Origin: CAYGZT01 sp964354445
GTDB lineage: Bacteria; Patescibacteriota; Minisyncoccia; UBA6257; JAGOQP01
Assembly (NCBI GenBank): GCA_964354445.1
Contig: CAYGZT010000024.1
Coordinates: 1-30,862 of the forward strand
Reading direction: 5' to 3'
DNA: 30,862 bases
The position numbers and the translations under genes were made by a program. Shown piece after piece: positions 30,185 through 30,862 of this stretch (its first letter is position 1; the number at the start of each line of letters is the position of its first letter). The notes beneath the pieces are model-generated. The model was not told the DNA's origin, made no database searches, and saw nothing but the letters and a program-made list of their open reading frames with translations.

Positions 30185-30862
30185 TTCTGTTCGAGATAGA
30201 AAATCAGCCCGTTGTTCGTCTGCGGCGCTGTATCGTCAAGTACGTACGTTATATTCTTTTCTTTCTGCTGCTGGGGCAAAAACGTATCGGTAATGAACAT
30301 AACCGTCTGTGCCGGCATGGGAATACCCCGCACGTCAACGCCTGAGACGTTGACGATAACGTATTTGGCGATGGCAGGCGTGGTGGTGTTGATTTCACGT
30401 CCGATCTCTGCGTATCGGGATGCGAAAGCATCGGCGACATGAGGATTGGACGCCCACCGTACAAAATACTGAGCGTGCACCTGACCGACAAGCACCGCAA
30501 CGACAAATCCGACAAGCATCGCAAGCACCTGCGGCTTTATGCGACTGCACAGCGCCTCATACGCCCAGAGAGCTCCCAATCCGGCAAGCATGAACACCGG
30601 CGGAATCATCAGAATACTGCGCAGCGCATGCGGGATGCCTTCGTTAGAAATGACCACCGGCAACGCCGCCACGGCAATCCATACCAGCGCGGTCCAGAAC
30701 AGCAATTTTTCATGCGCCTCCAGTCGCTTTTTGAACACACGCGCGCATCCGACCGCAACGCCCAGCGTAAACAGCAGCGCCACGAACCAGTAGAGGTGAG
30801 GGCTGCCCGCCACATTATGGCGCCAGTTGAAATCACCGATGATATAAAACGACGCAACGGTC
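30181..30862 (-). CDS. Polytopic membrane protein, probable GT39-type, C-terminal part
   Basis: The frame is open from the window edge to a TAA at 30181-30183, so 227 codons of the 3' part are seen and the start lies outside. Hydrophobic segments occur near SPHLYWFVALLFTLGVAVG, LLFWTALVWIAVAALPVVI, ILMIPPVFMLAGLGALWAYEAL and VLAMLVGFVVAVLVG. A soluble C-terminal domain of about 90 residues follows. FYIIGDFNWRHNVAGSP just inside the edge resembles GT39/PMT-like membrane glycosyltransferases, but the catalytic acidic N-terminal loop is outside the window. A GTG at 30813 is an internal candidate only. Confidence 0.65.
   Translation of the reverse strand, partial: TVASFYIIGDFNWRHNVAGSPHLYWFVALLFTLGVAVGCARVFKKRLEAHEKLLFWTALVWIAVAALPVVISNEGIPHALRSILMIPPVFMLAGLGALWAYEALCSRIKPQVLAMLVGFVVAVLVGQVHAQYFVRWASNPHVADAFASRYAEIGREINTTTPAIAKYVIVNVSGVDVRGIPMPAQTVMFITDTFLPQQQKEKNITYVLDDTAPQTNNGLIFYLEQK

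Noticed and set aside
1..30862. tRNA genes, rRNA genes, CRISPR arrays, insertion sequences
   Set aside because: No cloverleaf, repeat-spacer pattern, inverted repeats with transposase or rRNA-like stretch was recognised by eye on either strand.

Overview
The window is a gene-dense piece of a Candidate Phyla Radiation (Patescibacteria) genome, probably from the Microgenomates side. The assignment rests on several things seen together. The ribosomal protein L30 gene (rpmD) is missing between rpsE and rplO, as is usual in CPR. The RNA polymerase alpha subunit has no C-terminal domain. Shine-Dalgarno motifs are nearly absent. There are uncharacterised membrane-linked proteins, including a baseplate-J-like protein and an FtsA/PilM-like protein. 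UGA is a stop in many conserved genes (infA, rpmJ, rpsQ, rplX), so the UGA-glycine code of Gracilibacteria/SR1 is excluded. The lineage within CPR is an inference; no marker phylogeny was run.

Layout: 1-3138 holds the 3' end of alaS, a 404-residue protein with a weak actin-like (FtsA/PilM) pattern, and a single-pass membrane protein with a baseplate-J-like domain. 3197-6512 is the alpha operon (infA-rpmJ-rpsM-rpsK-rpsD-rpoA-rplQ) plus a small unknown gene. 6487-8173 is a tuf-rpsJ unit with its own promoter and terminator. 8175-18467 is one long S10/spc unit of 20 genes from rplC to secY, with a strong promoter, a structured leader of about 115 nt and a strong terminator. Then come adk and map, a 52-residue membrane peptide, a GT2 glycosyltransferase, greA, and a lysS-serS-ftsQ cluster. 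That cluster ends in what looks like an internally deleted uppP remnant. A convergent GT39-type membrane glycosyltransferase follows on the minus strand. Next are a small conserved-looking protein, tyrS and ychF, and finally a second, partial membrane protein of the same general kind on the minus strand.

Functionally this is mostly core translation (26 ribosomal proteins, IF-1, EF-Tu, four aminoacyl-tRNA synthetases, methionine aminopeptidase, YchF). It also carries transcription genes (RpoA, GreA), protein export (SecY), and envelope or division genes (FtsQ, GT2, GT39, UppP remnant). No tRNA, rRNA, CRISPR array, insertion sequence or prophage was recognised. No non-coding stretch exceeds 300 bases; the longest, 20005-20289, contains the 52-residue peptide gene.

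The most interesting signals are regulatory. In 42 of 44 inspected starts the base just before the start codon is a pyrimidine (28 T, 14 C), while SD motifs are almost absent. Three genes have a -10-like hexamer exactly six bases before the ATG, which suggests leaderless mRNAs. Two stacked stem-loops sit in the rplC leader. All counts are by eye.
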